64,000 nucleotides of DNA from Actinophytocola algeriensis (lineage in GTDB: Bacteria; Actinomycetota; Actinomycetes; Mycobacteriales; Pseudonocardiaceae): contig NZ_JACHJQ010000011.1 of NCBI RefSeq assembly GCF_014203735.1, forward strand, positions 248,001-312,000, given 5' to 3'. Of the stretch, positions 9,267 to 16,539 are shown piece by piece; position 1 is the stretch's first letter, and each line of letters opens with the position of its first letter. The notes under the pieces were generated by a model. It was not told where the DNA came from. It saw only the letters and a program-made list of their open reading frames with translations, and did no database searches. The position numbers and the translations under genes are program-made.

Positions 9267-10172
9267 TCAGCGGCGGGAGGACGCGCGGAACAGGCGGCGT
9301 TCCGCGGAGTGCGGGGTCGCCCGGGACGTGGCCTCGGGGTGGTGGCGCGCCAGCAACGCGACACCGACCACCGCCACCCCCGCACCGGCCACCAGGCCGG
9401 CGCCGGCCCACCCGCCCGCGTCGGCCGTCTCGTCGAGCAGGCCGATCGCGATGGCCGTCGCCACCAGCGGGCTCAGGACCGTCTGGCAGCCGACGACGAT
9501 GTCCGGCGGGCCGCTCGCGTAGGCGAGCTGGATGAACCACGAACCCACCGCGAACGCCAGCACCAGACCCGTCACCGACAGTGGCGGGATGTCGCGGACG
9601 CCGTCGGTCTGGAACGTGTACGTCACGTCCCTGACCAGCACCGACACCAGCCCGTACGCCGCGCCCGCACCCGTCGCCAGTGCCACGCAGCGGGCCAGCC
9701 CGCTGCTGGTCGCACCGATCACGCCGAACAGCAGCACCGCGCCCGCGATGATCTGGCACGCCAGCAGCACGGCCGGGCTGGGGAAGTGCACGGCCGTCGC
9801 CCGGCTCGACGCCAGCGCCACGAACACCGCCACCCCCAGCGTGCTGGCCCCGATCGCGACGATCGCCGTCGTGTCGAGCCGCTCGCCGGACGACCGTGCG
9901 TTCAGCACGGCCACCGCGGGCAGCGCGAGCACCACGATCGGCGCGACGATCGTCACCGGCGCCAGTGCCAGTGCCAGGATCTGCAGGACCGCGCACGCGA
10001 ACAGCACCGCGAACCCGGCCAGCCACGTGCGGTTGTGCACGAGCGCGGCCGCGCCCCGCAACTTCAGGCCGGTGTCCCTGGTCTCCGCCCGCACACCCTT
10101 GTGCTGCAGGTGCGCCCCGATCGCGCTGCAACACGCGCCGAGCACCGCGAACACGATGGCGAGCGCGATCAT
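9267..10172 (-). CDS. DMT-superfamily (EamA-like) membrane transporter
   Basis: The 301-residue protein is almost entirely hydrophobic, with about nine or ten helices in two similar halves, as in drug/metabolite transporters. Examples are PVTIVAPIVVLALPAVAVLNA in the first half and a PDIVVGCQTVLSPLVATAIAIG block in the second, each with the conserved proline in mid-helix. The substrate is unknown. The start codon overlaps a stop codon (ATGA at 10169-10172) that lies at one copy of a 33-bp direct repeat. The C-terminal tail is Arg/Ser-rich. It may be co-transcribed with the gene at 10363-11115. Confidence 0.8.
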   Translation of the reverse strand: MIALAIVFAVLGACCSAIGAHLQHKGVRAETRDTGLKLRGAAALVHNRTWLAGFAVLFACAVLQILALALAPVTIVAPIVVLALPAVAVLNARSSGERLDTTAIVAIGASTLGVAVFVALASSRATAVHFPSPAVLLACQIIAGAVLLFGVIGATSSGLARCVALATGAGAAYGLVSVLVRDVTYTFQTDGVRDIPPLSVTGLVLAFAVGSWFIQLAYASGPPDIVVGCQTVLSPLVATAIAIGLLDETADAGGWAGAGLVAGAGVAVVGVALLARHHPEATSRATPHSAERRLFRASSRR

Positions 10173-10387
10173 CCGCCGACCTCGGCTCGTGCCGTCCTGG
10201 CGGGCGCCGCCAGGTCATGGGGGTTCTGGGCGGTGTTCCCTGTGCCCCGGGACTTGGTGGGTTCGGCTGTGCGGTGACCTCGCTCTGCGCCTGTCGGGGG
10301 CGCTGCCGGGTGGCCGCGGTTCTCGGGCGCGCCGGAGATCGCGGCCTGGGTGGTGAGTGCGATCATCCGGCGACCTCGGCTCGTGCT
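10161..10387. repeat. 33-bp imperfect direct repeat bracketing a short inserted or duplicated segment
   Basis: Bases 10161-10193 and 10355-10387 are the same 33-bp sequence with about three differences, 194 bp apart. Each copy contains, on the minus strand, the end of a reading frame (residues ARAEVxG then TGA) overlapping an ATG that opens MIAL. The upstream DUF998-like gene ends at one copy and the DMT gene starts at the other. The 160-odd bases between them look like non-genic insert or the leftover of a tandem duplication. Confidence 0.7.
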
Positions 10388-11115
10388 GCTGTGCCTCGCT
10401 CGCGAGCCGCGCTGACCGTGACCCGCAACAGGTGGACCGCGAGCGCCATCAACATCAGCATCTCCAGCCCGAACAGCGCGCGCTGCACGAGGCCGGAGAT
10501 GCCCCGTCCGTCCAGCATGCCTGGTATCGCCAGACCTGGGAAGACGTCCGGCAGCCGCGTGGCCAGGTACGTGGCCGCCAGGGCCATCGCCACCACCGCC
10601 ATGCGCCGCACCGCACGCCCCACCGGGGCCCAGTGCACCTGCGCCACCAGCCGCTTCGCGAGCGACAGCCCGGCCAGCGGCAGGCTGACGAACAGCGACG
10701 CGCCCGCGATCTGGTGGATCAGGCCCGACACGCTGGTGATCGACTTGCTGTTGTCGGTCGGGAAGACCGCGCACAGCGTGAGGCTCGTGCACCAGATCGC
10801 GAAGAACGTGGTCGCGGGTACACCGAGGGTCAGGCCCGCGGACCGCAACCCGGAAAGCGTCGTCAGTGTCCCGGCCGCGAGGACGATCGCCGACGTGGCG
10901 AACTCCTCGCGGCCGTCGCCGTAGAACACGTAGTAGCTGACCGCGCGCGAGAACGGGTCCACCTCGGTGCGGAAGTGGATGTTCAGGTACGTCATCGTCG
11001 CGAGGGACCGCACCATCGCGACGATCGACACCACCGACAGGATGGCGGTCAGGACCACGAACCCGCCCAGCAAGGGACCCCGCCGGGCCCCGGTCGTGCT
11101 CGGGTCGCGGTCCAT
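10363..11115 (-). CDS. DUF998-like integral membrane protein
   Basis: The 250-residue protein has about six predicted transmembrane helices. The FYGDGREEFATSA segment and the block CAVFPTDNSKSITSVSG followed by IHQIAGASLF resemble DUF998 membrane proteins, which have a conserved acidic Asp and a His in mid-membrane loops. Biochemical function is unknown for the family. The stop overlaps an ATG (ATGA), but that downstream frame is the spurious copy within the direct repeat described at 10161-10387. The true downstream partner is probably the DMT transporter. Confidence 0.7.
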   Translation of the reverse strand: MDRDPSTTGARRGPLLGGFVVLTAILSVVSIVAMVRSLATMTYLNIHFRTEVDPFSRAVSYYVFYGDGREEFATSAIVLAAGTLTTLSGLRSAGLTLGVPATTFFAIWCTSLTLCAVFPTDNSKSITSVSGLIHQIAGASLFVSLPLAGLSLAKRLVAQVHWAPVGRAVRRMAVVAMALAATYLATRLPDVFPGLAIPGMLDGRGISGLVQRALFGLEMLMLMALAVHLLRVTVSAARERGTAARAEVAG

Positions 11116-11238
11116 CGCCCACCCCCTAGCGGATCACCACGTGGATCAACGCGCGCACGCGCTTACACGTTCCCGCATCAGGGCTGAGACCGGCCTCAGG
11201 TATTCAGCCGAGCCACTCGTCCGGGTGCACTCGGTGAG

Positions 11239-11598
11239 TCAGTTTTCCCAGATCTGCACCCCTCTCACCACGTACGGCGCCGCGGGCACGAACGTGCCGC
11301 CGCCGGGATAGGTGTCGAACTCGCCTTCCGTCGCGCAGTCGCGTCCCTGGTAGACGGTGATGGGGCGTTTGGTGCGGTTGGCGAAGGACCGCGCGTCGAC
11401 TCCCTCCGGCAACGACACGCATTCCCCCGGGTTGGTGTTCTCGAGCGCGATGCGCTGAATCGCACCCTGATAACTCTCGCCGGGCCACAGGCAGAACTCC
11501 CCGCGCTCGCACGGTTCCGGTTCGGGTTGCGCGAAAGCGGGCGCGGCACCCGCGAACAAACCAGCGACCACCGCGATCAGGATGACGATCTTCTTCAT
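11239..11598 (-). CDS. Secreted peptidase inhibitor I36-like protein
   Basis: The 119-residue protein has a clean Sec signal peptide: basic MKK, hydrophobic core and cleavage after APAFA (about residue 23). The mature 96 residues hold four cysteines and the CERGEFCLWPGESYQG pattern. This is typical of the beta/gamma-crystallin-like I36 inhibitor family of actinobacteria (SMPI-like). The reading frame stays open further upstream, but the ATG at 11598 is the start that gives the signal peptide. Two perfect TTGTCCACA boxes sit about 85-110 bp upstream of the start. Target protease unknown. Confidence 0.75.
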   Translation of the reverse strand: MKKIVILIAVVAGLFAGAAPAFAQPEPEPCERGEFCLWPGESYQGAIQRIALENTNPGECVSLPEGVDARSFANRTKRPITVYQGRDCATEGEFDTYPGGGTFVPAAPYVVRGVQIWEN

Positions 11599-11682
11599 TT
11601 CCTGTGGGCTCCCTCTGTGTGGCGCGCAGCGGAATGCGGCGCACCACGAGAATCGCCCAGGTGCCGCGAATGGCAAAAAAAG

Positions 11683-11708
11683 TTGTCCACAGGGTCGAGT
11701 TGTCCACA
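11683..11708. promoter_or_regulatory. Pair of perfect actinobacterial DnaA boxes
   Basis: TTGTCCACA occurs at 11683-11691 and 11700-11708, the same orientation, 17 bp start to start. This 9-mer is the Streptomyces DnaA-box consensus. The pair lies in the short gap upstream of the I36-like gene. Two sites are too few for an origin; they could titrate DnaA or regulate the minus-strand gene. Confidence 0.45.
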
Positions 11709-11733
11709 ATTGGGCAAACTCGAGTTGACAAAG

Positions 11734-12579
11734 TCAGCGACGTTTGCCTTCCCGCACCGCGGTGATCACGTCGTCGTCCCAGCGGTGTGTCCTGATGAGC
11801 CGGTACCGCTCGCACGCGACCCACATGTACGCCTCGGCCTCGGTCTGCGTCTCGATCATCCCGGCCTGGCGCAGCATCCGGACCACCGGCACGAACTCCT
11901 CGTCGTACCACCGTTGTGCGACGGTGGGACGGTCCAGGTGGCGCCCCTCGTCCTGCATGAGCCGGAAACCCCACGCCTCCACCGACTCCGCCAGTTCCGC
12001 GTAGTCCCAGGGGTCGGTCAGCGACACCGCCCGCCGCGCCTCGCCGATCAGCGGCACGCGGTCGAGGAAGATCCGCCGGTAGTCCTTCACCAGCAGGTCG
12101 CCGCGATAGCGGATCCCGCCGGGCGACAGCCGGGTCATGACCTCGGTGACGTACGCGTCGATCGTCTTCAGCCCCAGCGCGTGCGCCACCGACACCCGGT
12201 GGTGCCCGTCGACGACGAAGTGCATGTCGCCGACCCGGTACACCTCGATCGGCGGGATCGACTCGCCGCGCCGCTGCGCCAGCGCGAGCCGCTGCCACCG
12301 CTCCCGCACCTGCCCGGACGTCGGCCGGAACCGCCGGTCGAACTCCCGTTGCCGGTCCACACTGCCGACGATCGAGTCCAATGTGATCACCTGCAGCCCG
12401 AGGCGGCGTTCCCCGGTACGGGACAGCGCCGCGACCACCTCGTCGAACGGCAGCATGATGTTGACGTCGTCGGGCTGGCGGCGCAGCCACGCGGCCAGGC
12501 GCGACAGGACCTGCCTGCGGCGGGCCCGCAGGAAGTCGTTCTCGGCGTCGGCTACAGGGAAGCCGGTGTCTCGGTTCAT
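11734..12579 (-). CDS. ParB-like nuclease-domain protein
   Basis: The 281-residue protein carries a ParB N-terminal-like fold in its middle third: IPPIEVYRVGDMHFVVDGHHR, with DGHHR at 124-128, followed by VSVAHALGLKTIDAYVTEV. The DGHHR motif is the ParB/sulfiredoxin nucleotide-binding signature. It lacks the HTH and C-terminal dimerisation domains of chromosomal ParB, so it is not the partition protein. The rest is helical and unrecognised. Its start overlaps the stop of the metallophosphoesterase gene by 4 bases, so the two are coupled. A nucleotide-dependent or nuclease role is inference. Confidence 0.75.
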   Translation of the reverse strand: MNRDTGFPVADAENDFLRARRRQVLSRLAAWLRRQPDDVNIMLPFDEVVAALSRTGERRLGLQVITLDSIVGSVDRQREFDRRFRPTSGQVRERWQRLALAQRRGESIPPIEVYRVGDMHFVVDGHHRVSVAHALGLKTIDAYVTEVMTRLSPGGIRYRGDLLVKDYRRIFLDRVPLIGEARRAVSLTDPWDYAELAESVEAWGFRLMQDEGRHLDRPTVAQRWYDEEFVPVVRMLRQAGMIETQTEAEAYMWVACERYRLIRTHRWDDDVITAVREGKRR

Positions 12580-13214
12580 GGCACGTCCAGGATGCGGTAT
12601 CCGACCGTGTTCAGCACCCGGGTTTCGCCCATGGACCGATCAGGAACGGGCTGCCCGTGCGGGTGGATGTGGCCGTGCACGAAAATCGTGGGTTTCAGCC
12701 GTTCGACCACCGTGTGCAGGCAGGCGAACCCGCGGTGTGGCGGGTCGTCCCGGTCGCCGACGCCCAGCGGCGGCGAGTGGGTCAGCAGCACGTCCACCGG
12801 CCGGCCGCGCGCGGACCGCACGAGCTTCGCCGCACGGCGTGCCTGCTGCCGTTCCGTCCACTGGTTGGGCCCGTCGTTGTACCGGATGGACCCGCCGAGC
12901 CCGGCGATCCGCAGCCCCGCCGCCTCGACCACGCGACCGTCGGCGTTCACGGCACCGTCCGGGCCCGGGTAGCGGGCGGGAAAACCGGAGGCCAACCACA
13001 GACCGCGCCGCCGCGAATACCCGGACAGGTCGGCGTCGTGGTTGCCCGGCACGAACACGAGCGGCCGGTCGAGCGCGGACGCCAGGAAATCGAGGTAGTC
13101 GAATGGCAGGTCACCAGCGGCGAGCACCAGGTCGACGGAACCGAAACGTTCCGCTACCCGTTCCGTCCACAGGAACTCGACAATCTCGTCCGACACGGTC
13201 AGCAGCTTCGGCAC
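12576..13214 (-). CDS. Metallophosphoesterase
   Basis: The 212-residue calcineurin-like phosphoesterase shows the metal-binding blocks GDLP (34-37), GNHD (57-60), LLTHSPP (about 145) and HGHIHPHG near residue 180. The first motif is SDE instead of the usual DxH, a variant that several small actinobacterial members share as far as I recall. It may be a phosphodiesterase on nucleotides or other phosphoesters; substrate unknown. It forms a two-gene unit with the ParB-like gene downstream (overlapping ATGA) and is divergent from the type VII secretion cassettes. Confidence 0.85.
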   Translation of the reverse strand: MPKLLTVSDEIVEFLWTERVAERFGSVDLVLAAGDLPFDYLDFLASALDRPLVFVPGNHDADLSGYSRRRGLWLASGFPARYPGPDGAVNADGRVVEAAGLRIAGLGGSIRYNDGPNQWTERQQARRAAKLVRSARGRPVDVLLTHSPPLGVGDRDDPPHRGFACLHTVVERLKPTIFVHGHIHPHGQPVPDRSMGETRVLNTVGYRILDVP

Positions 13215-13235
13215 ACCATCGAGCGTACGGCGCGC

Positions 13236-13247
13236 GTCTGATCAGAC
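13236..13247. promoter_or_regulatory. 12-bp perfect palindrome in the divergent gap
   Basis: GTCTGATCAGAC is a perfect palindrome in the 103-bp gap between the metallophosphoesterase gene and the first PPE-like gene. TACAGT at 13274-13279 could be a -10 box for the plus-strand operon. It is a candidate operator; no regulator is assigned. Confidence 0.3.
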
Positions 13248-13317
13248 TAGTGCCCTCGCCGCACACGACCCATTACAGTCAGGAACTGCAAGTCGGGGAA
13301 GAGGGACGGGGAACTCC

Positions 13318-14448
13318 ATGGCAGAACAGGGGTCGGACTACTACGTCAGCGCAGGCGTGAACTGGTCGGCGTTCACGCTGGAACAGCTGGTCAACATGGT
13401 CGTCGACAAGGCGAGCGTGCCCCAGTTGGAGAGACTCGCCGACGACTGGCGCCTGACCGGTGACGGTGTCACGGACGCGGCCGACTACCTCGCCGAGGCC
13501 CTCGACGACCTGATGGACTTCTGGTCCGGCGAGTCGGCGGACAAGGCCCGCTACGCGGTCGCGCTCAACGCGCAGTGGGTCGGGGACCTCGGCGTGACCG
13601 CCAAGGACATGGGTGATCCCATCGAGGAGGCGGCGGGCGCGCTGAAGTCCGCGCAGGAGGCCATGCCCAAGCTGCCGCCGACCCCGCCCGCGGTGGTGCC
13701 GGGCTCGGCGCCGGAGGGCGCGGGCCGGGCCCAGCTCGTAACGGAGGGCAGCCCGCTCGGCGCCGCCGTCGGTGCGACCGCGGCCGGTTCGGAGAGCGCC
13801 TTCCAGGCGCAGGCCGAGCAGGAGCAGCTGAAGCGGGTCGCGATCGAGACCATGCAGCGCTTCGAGCAGGCGGCGGTCGGGATCGACCAGGCCACGCCGC
13901 AGTTCGAGGGCCGGGGCACCGAACTGCGGCCGCGCGTCGACGACGTCGAGGTGACGCCGGATGGCGACGTGTGGATCAGCACCGTGAACATCGCGGCCGG
14001 CGTGGACCTGCGCTGGCAGCTGCTGACCGGCATGAACGACACGACGACCTCGTCCGTGCACGGCCCCGGCGGGTTCGACGGCGGTGGCGGTGGCGGCGGT
14101 TTCAGTGGTGGCGGCGGCCTGTCCGGCGGTTACGGCGGCTCCGGCACGTCCGGCGGCTTCGGTGCGCTGCCCGGTGGCGCGGTCAGCGGCCGCGGCACCA
14201 TCGGTGACACAGCAGGCTTCGGCGGCGGCGCCCGTGGCGGTGGGTTCCCGACCGGCGCCGCGGGTGTGCTCCCGGCGTCCGGTGGGACGCCGGGGGCCGG
14301 CGGGATGATGGGGCCCATGGCCCCGATGGCGGGCATGGGCATGGGCGGCCAGGGGGCGGGCCAGGCTCACCGCAGACGAGTTCCCTTCGACGCGGACGAC
14401 CCGTTCGACACGGGCGAGAAGGCGTCACCGCCGGTCATCGGTCTCTAG
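13318..14448 (+). CDS. PPE-like type VII secretion protein, cassette 1
   Basis: The 376-residue protein has a helical N-terminal domain (about 1-115) with a WXG-type turn at Trp69-Ser70-Gly71 (DFWSGESADKA), as in WXG/PPE proteins. A second short helical segment and a long Gly/Ser/Met-rich tail follow. It ends with a basic-acidic tag HRRRVPFDADDPF and PPVIGL. The paralog at 16540-17838 has the same order and the same C-terminal tag. It should pair with the PE-like protein encoded next (14467-15627) and be recognised by the EspG-like protein at 15627-16442, as for mycobacterial PE/PPE pairs; this is inference from order. First gene of the T7SS locus. Confidence 0.72.
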   Translation: MAEQGSDYYVSAGVNWSAFTLEQLVNMVVDKASVPQLERLADDWRLTGDGVTDAADYLAEALDDLMDFWSGESADKARYAVALNAQWVGDLGVTAKDMGDPIEEAAGALKSAQEAMPKLPPTPPAVVPGSAPEGAGRAQLVTEGSPLGAAVGATAAGSESAFQAQAEQEQLKRVAIETMQRFEQAAVGIDQATPQFEGRGTELRPRVDDVEVTPDGDVWISTVNIAAGVDLRWQLLTGMNDTTTSSVHGPGGFDGGGGGGGFSGGGGLSGGYGGSGTSGGFGALPGGAVSGRGTIGDTAGFGGGARGGGFPTGAAGVLPASGGTPGAGGMMGPMAPMAGMGMGGQGAGQAHRRRVPFDADDPFDTGEKASPPVIGL

Positions 14449-14466
14449 GGAACCAAGGGGATACAC

Positions 14467-15627
14467 ATGTCCACGGAGAACATGTTCGCGGTCTTACAGG
14501 GGGACAAGGCGAGCGACGTCACGCAGCCGATCGCGCACGGGGACCAGGGCAACGCGTGGGTCGCACAGGTGACCGGTGACGCGGCCGCGCCACCACCGCC
14601 ACCACCGATGCCGGAGGCGACCACCCCGGCGCCGGACGTGGCGACACCGCCGCCGCCTCCGGCCATGCCGGACCCGGCGCCCGCGACCACGGCCGCGCCG
14701 GCGACCACCATGGCCGCCCCGGCGGAGAAGTCCACCGGCGGCTGGGAGGTCGACCCGTACCGGATCCGCGCGTTCGGCGACGCGGTCCTGCGGGCCCGCT
14801 CGTACCTCGACGCGGTGCGGATGAAGGTCGACCGCATGCAGGGCGCGGAACTGACCCCGCAGCTCGGCACCAGCCCCGTCGGCCAGCAGCTGGCGAAGAA
14901 GTTCGACGACCGGCTCAACGCCGAGCAGGGCCTGCGCGCCATGCTCACCGAGGCGATGGCGCGCATGGAGCGGTTCGTCGCCACGGCGGAGGAGGCGTCC
15001 CGCGCGTACGAGACGTCCGAGGAGAACGCCGTCGAGAACGTCGACAAGTTCAAGTTCGAGGTCGAGTGGGCCGACGAACCCTGGGACGACCACTACGACC
15101 AGGGCGGCCACGGCCACGGGCAGGAGCACGGCCAGGACCACGGGCAGGACGAGCCCGGGGAGCCCGCGGACGACCAGGCCGAGGACCACGACGAAGACCA
15201 CGATCAGAACGAGCAGGACCCGAACGAGCAGGACCAAGACGGGCACGGCCAGGACGGGCAGGAGCAGGGCGGGCACGGCCAGGACGGGCAGGAGCAGGAC
15301 GGGCACGACCAGGACGGGCACGACCAGGACGGCCAGGACGAGCACGGCCAGGACCGCGAAGAGACCGACCGCGACCAGGGCGGCCAGGGCCAGGACGACC
15401 AGGCACAGGACCAGGGCCGGGACGACCGTGGCCAGGATCGCGGAGAAGACGGTCGCGGCCACGATCAGGACGACCCTGCTCAAGGGCAGGACGGCCAGGA
15501 CCAGGGCGACCGGGACCACGGTCAGGACCGTGACCAGGACCGTGACCAGGACCGTGACCAGGAGGAAAAGCCTGGTGAGCGGCAGGACGAGCAGCCGGCC
15601 GGGCACGGCCGGGGCAAGCCTGGCTGA
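14467..15627 (+). CDS. PE/WXG-like type VII protein with a long Asp/Gln/His/Gly-rich tail
   Basis: The 386-residue protein has three parts. Residues 1-90 are Pro/Ala-rich. Residues about 93-190 form a helical domain (PQLGTSPVGQQLAKKFDDRL) that aligns with the whole 117-residue protein at 17852-18205. It ends with YETSE (Tyr181-Glu185), a YxxxD/E secretion motif. Residues about 205-386 are a low-complexity tail of D, Q, G, H and E, strongly acidic, with repeated QDGHDQ-type units encoded by tandem GC-rich repeats. The paralog has no tail. It starts 18 bp after the PPE-like gene, and its stop overlaps the EspG-like start (TGATG). It is a likely substrate partner of the PPE-like protein. Confidence 0.72.
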   Translation: MSTENMFAVLQGDKASDVTQPIAHGDQGNAWVAQVTGDAAAPPPPPPMPEATTPAPDVATPPPPPAMPDPAPATTAAPATTMAAPAEKSTGGWEVDPYRIRAFGDAVLRARSYLDAVRMKVDRMQGAELTPQLGTSPVGQQLAKKFDDRLNAEQGLRAMLTEAMARMERFVATAEEASRAYETSEENAVENVDKFKFEVEWADEPWDDHYDQGGHGHGQEHGQDHGQDEPGEPADDQAEDHDEDHDQNEQDPNEQDQDGHGQDGQEQGGHGQDGQEQDGHDQDGHDQDGQDEHGQDREETDRDQGGQGQDDQAQDQGRDDRGQDRGEDGRGHDQDDPAQGQDGQDQGDRDHGQDRDQDRDQDRDQEEKPGERQDEQPAGHGRGKPG

Positions 15628-16442
15628 TGATCATCAGCGCCAGGTCGGCCGTGACCGTGGGCGCGGCGGAGGTCGACCTCTTGTGTTCGGCGGCGGCGTC
15701 CGCGCCGCCGTTCCCCCTTCGCGTGCCCTCGGCCGGTGCCACCACCACTGAACGCCGTGCCGTGCTGCGCGCGGCCGGTGAGAGCCTCGCCGCCCGCGGC
15801 CTCGCCGACGCCCGCGGTCCGCTCGGCGTGGCCGAGGCCTTCGCCTACCTGCTGCAGGACGCCGCGATGACGCTCGACCTCGTCCTGTCCGTCGGCGGGG
15901 AGACCCTCGGCGCGGTGCTGCTCGCCAGGCAGGACCTCGCCGTCCTCACCACCCAGGAGCTGACCGGTGCGGGCAAGCTGTGCATGGCGGAGCTGCCCCT
16001 CGACGACGCCGTCGACGAGCTGCTGCGCCTCATCCCCGACCACGGGGCCGCGCTGACCGCGCCCTTCTCCCTGCCCAAGGCCGCGCTGGACCGCGTCTAC
16101 CGGGTGCTGCTGAGCCGGGGGAACGACCCGCTTGGCCGCGACGAGTGGGACGAGCTGCTCGTCGCGAACGGCATCGACGACCGGCTCGCGCGCAGGCTCG
16201 TCACCCACCTGCAGCCCGTGCTGGGCAACGGGCAGATGGGCCTCGCCACCAGGGGCGGCTACGCGAACCAGTGGCAGCGCGTCGGGCAGGAGCTGCGCTG
16301 GCTGGACACCGGGCGCGGCCGGTTCCAGCTGGTCGAAGGCTCGGGCGAGGGCGCTGATGGCGGCTGGCTGTCGGTCAACGCGATGCACGGGAACGACCTC
16401 GCGGCCGCGGTGCGCGGTTTGGCACGGTCACTTCGCGGTTAG
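15627..16442 (+). CDS. EspG-like ESX secretion-associated chaperone, cassette 1
   Basis: The 271-residue soluble protein resembles EspG, the cytosolic chaperone that binds PE-PPE heterodimers and delivers them to the ESX machinery. Conserved features include PFPLRVPSAGATTTERR near residue 28, LAARGLADARGPLGVAEAF, VTAPFSLP-type and LRWLDT blocks. It is about 50% similar by eye to the second copy at 18210-19004; both share VxHLQPVLGNGQ and QWQRVG.ELRWLDT. The ATG overlaps the PE-like stop by one base. The EspG assignment rests on family pattern plus its fixed place after each PPE/PE-like pair. Confidence 0.72.
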   Translation: MIISARSAVTVGAAEVDLLCSAAASAPPFPLRVPSAGATTTERRAVLRAAGESLAARGLADARGPLGVAEAFAYLLQDAAMTLDLVLSVGGETLGAVLLARQDLAVLTTQELTGAGKLCMAELPLDDAVDELLRLIPDHGAALTAPFSLPKAALDRVYRVLLSRGNDPLGRDEWDELLVANGIDDRLARRLVTHLQPVLGNGQMGLATRGGYANQWQRVGQELRWLDTGRGRFQLVEGSGEGADGGWLSVNAMHGNDLAAAVRGLARSLRG

Positions 16443-16539
16443 GTATTTGCCTGCGAAAAGTTGAGACCTGTTCGCCTGCTCTCCGTCGGTGCCATCCGCT
16501 ACCGTGACCATCGGAATCGATGGTGGGAGGGGCAGGGGC

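Noticed and set aside
9258-10924. Plus-strand coding regions over the DMT and DUF998-like genes
   Set aside because: Products are His/Arg/Ala-rich low-complexity chains; the minus frames give clean membrane proteins.
11683-11708. Replication origin
   Set aside because: Only two DnaA boxes are present, with no dnaA, dnaN or dense box cluster nearby.
15090-15624. CRISPR-like short repeats
   Set aside because: The repeats are in-frame coding units without spacers of constant length and encode the Asp/Gln/His/Gly tail.
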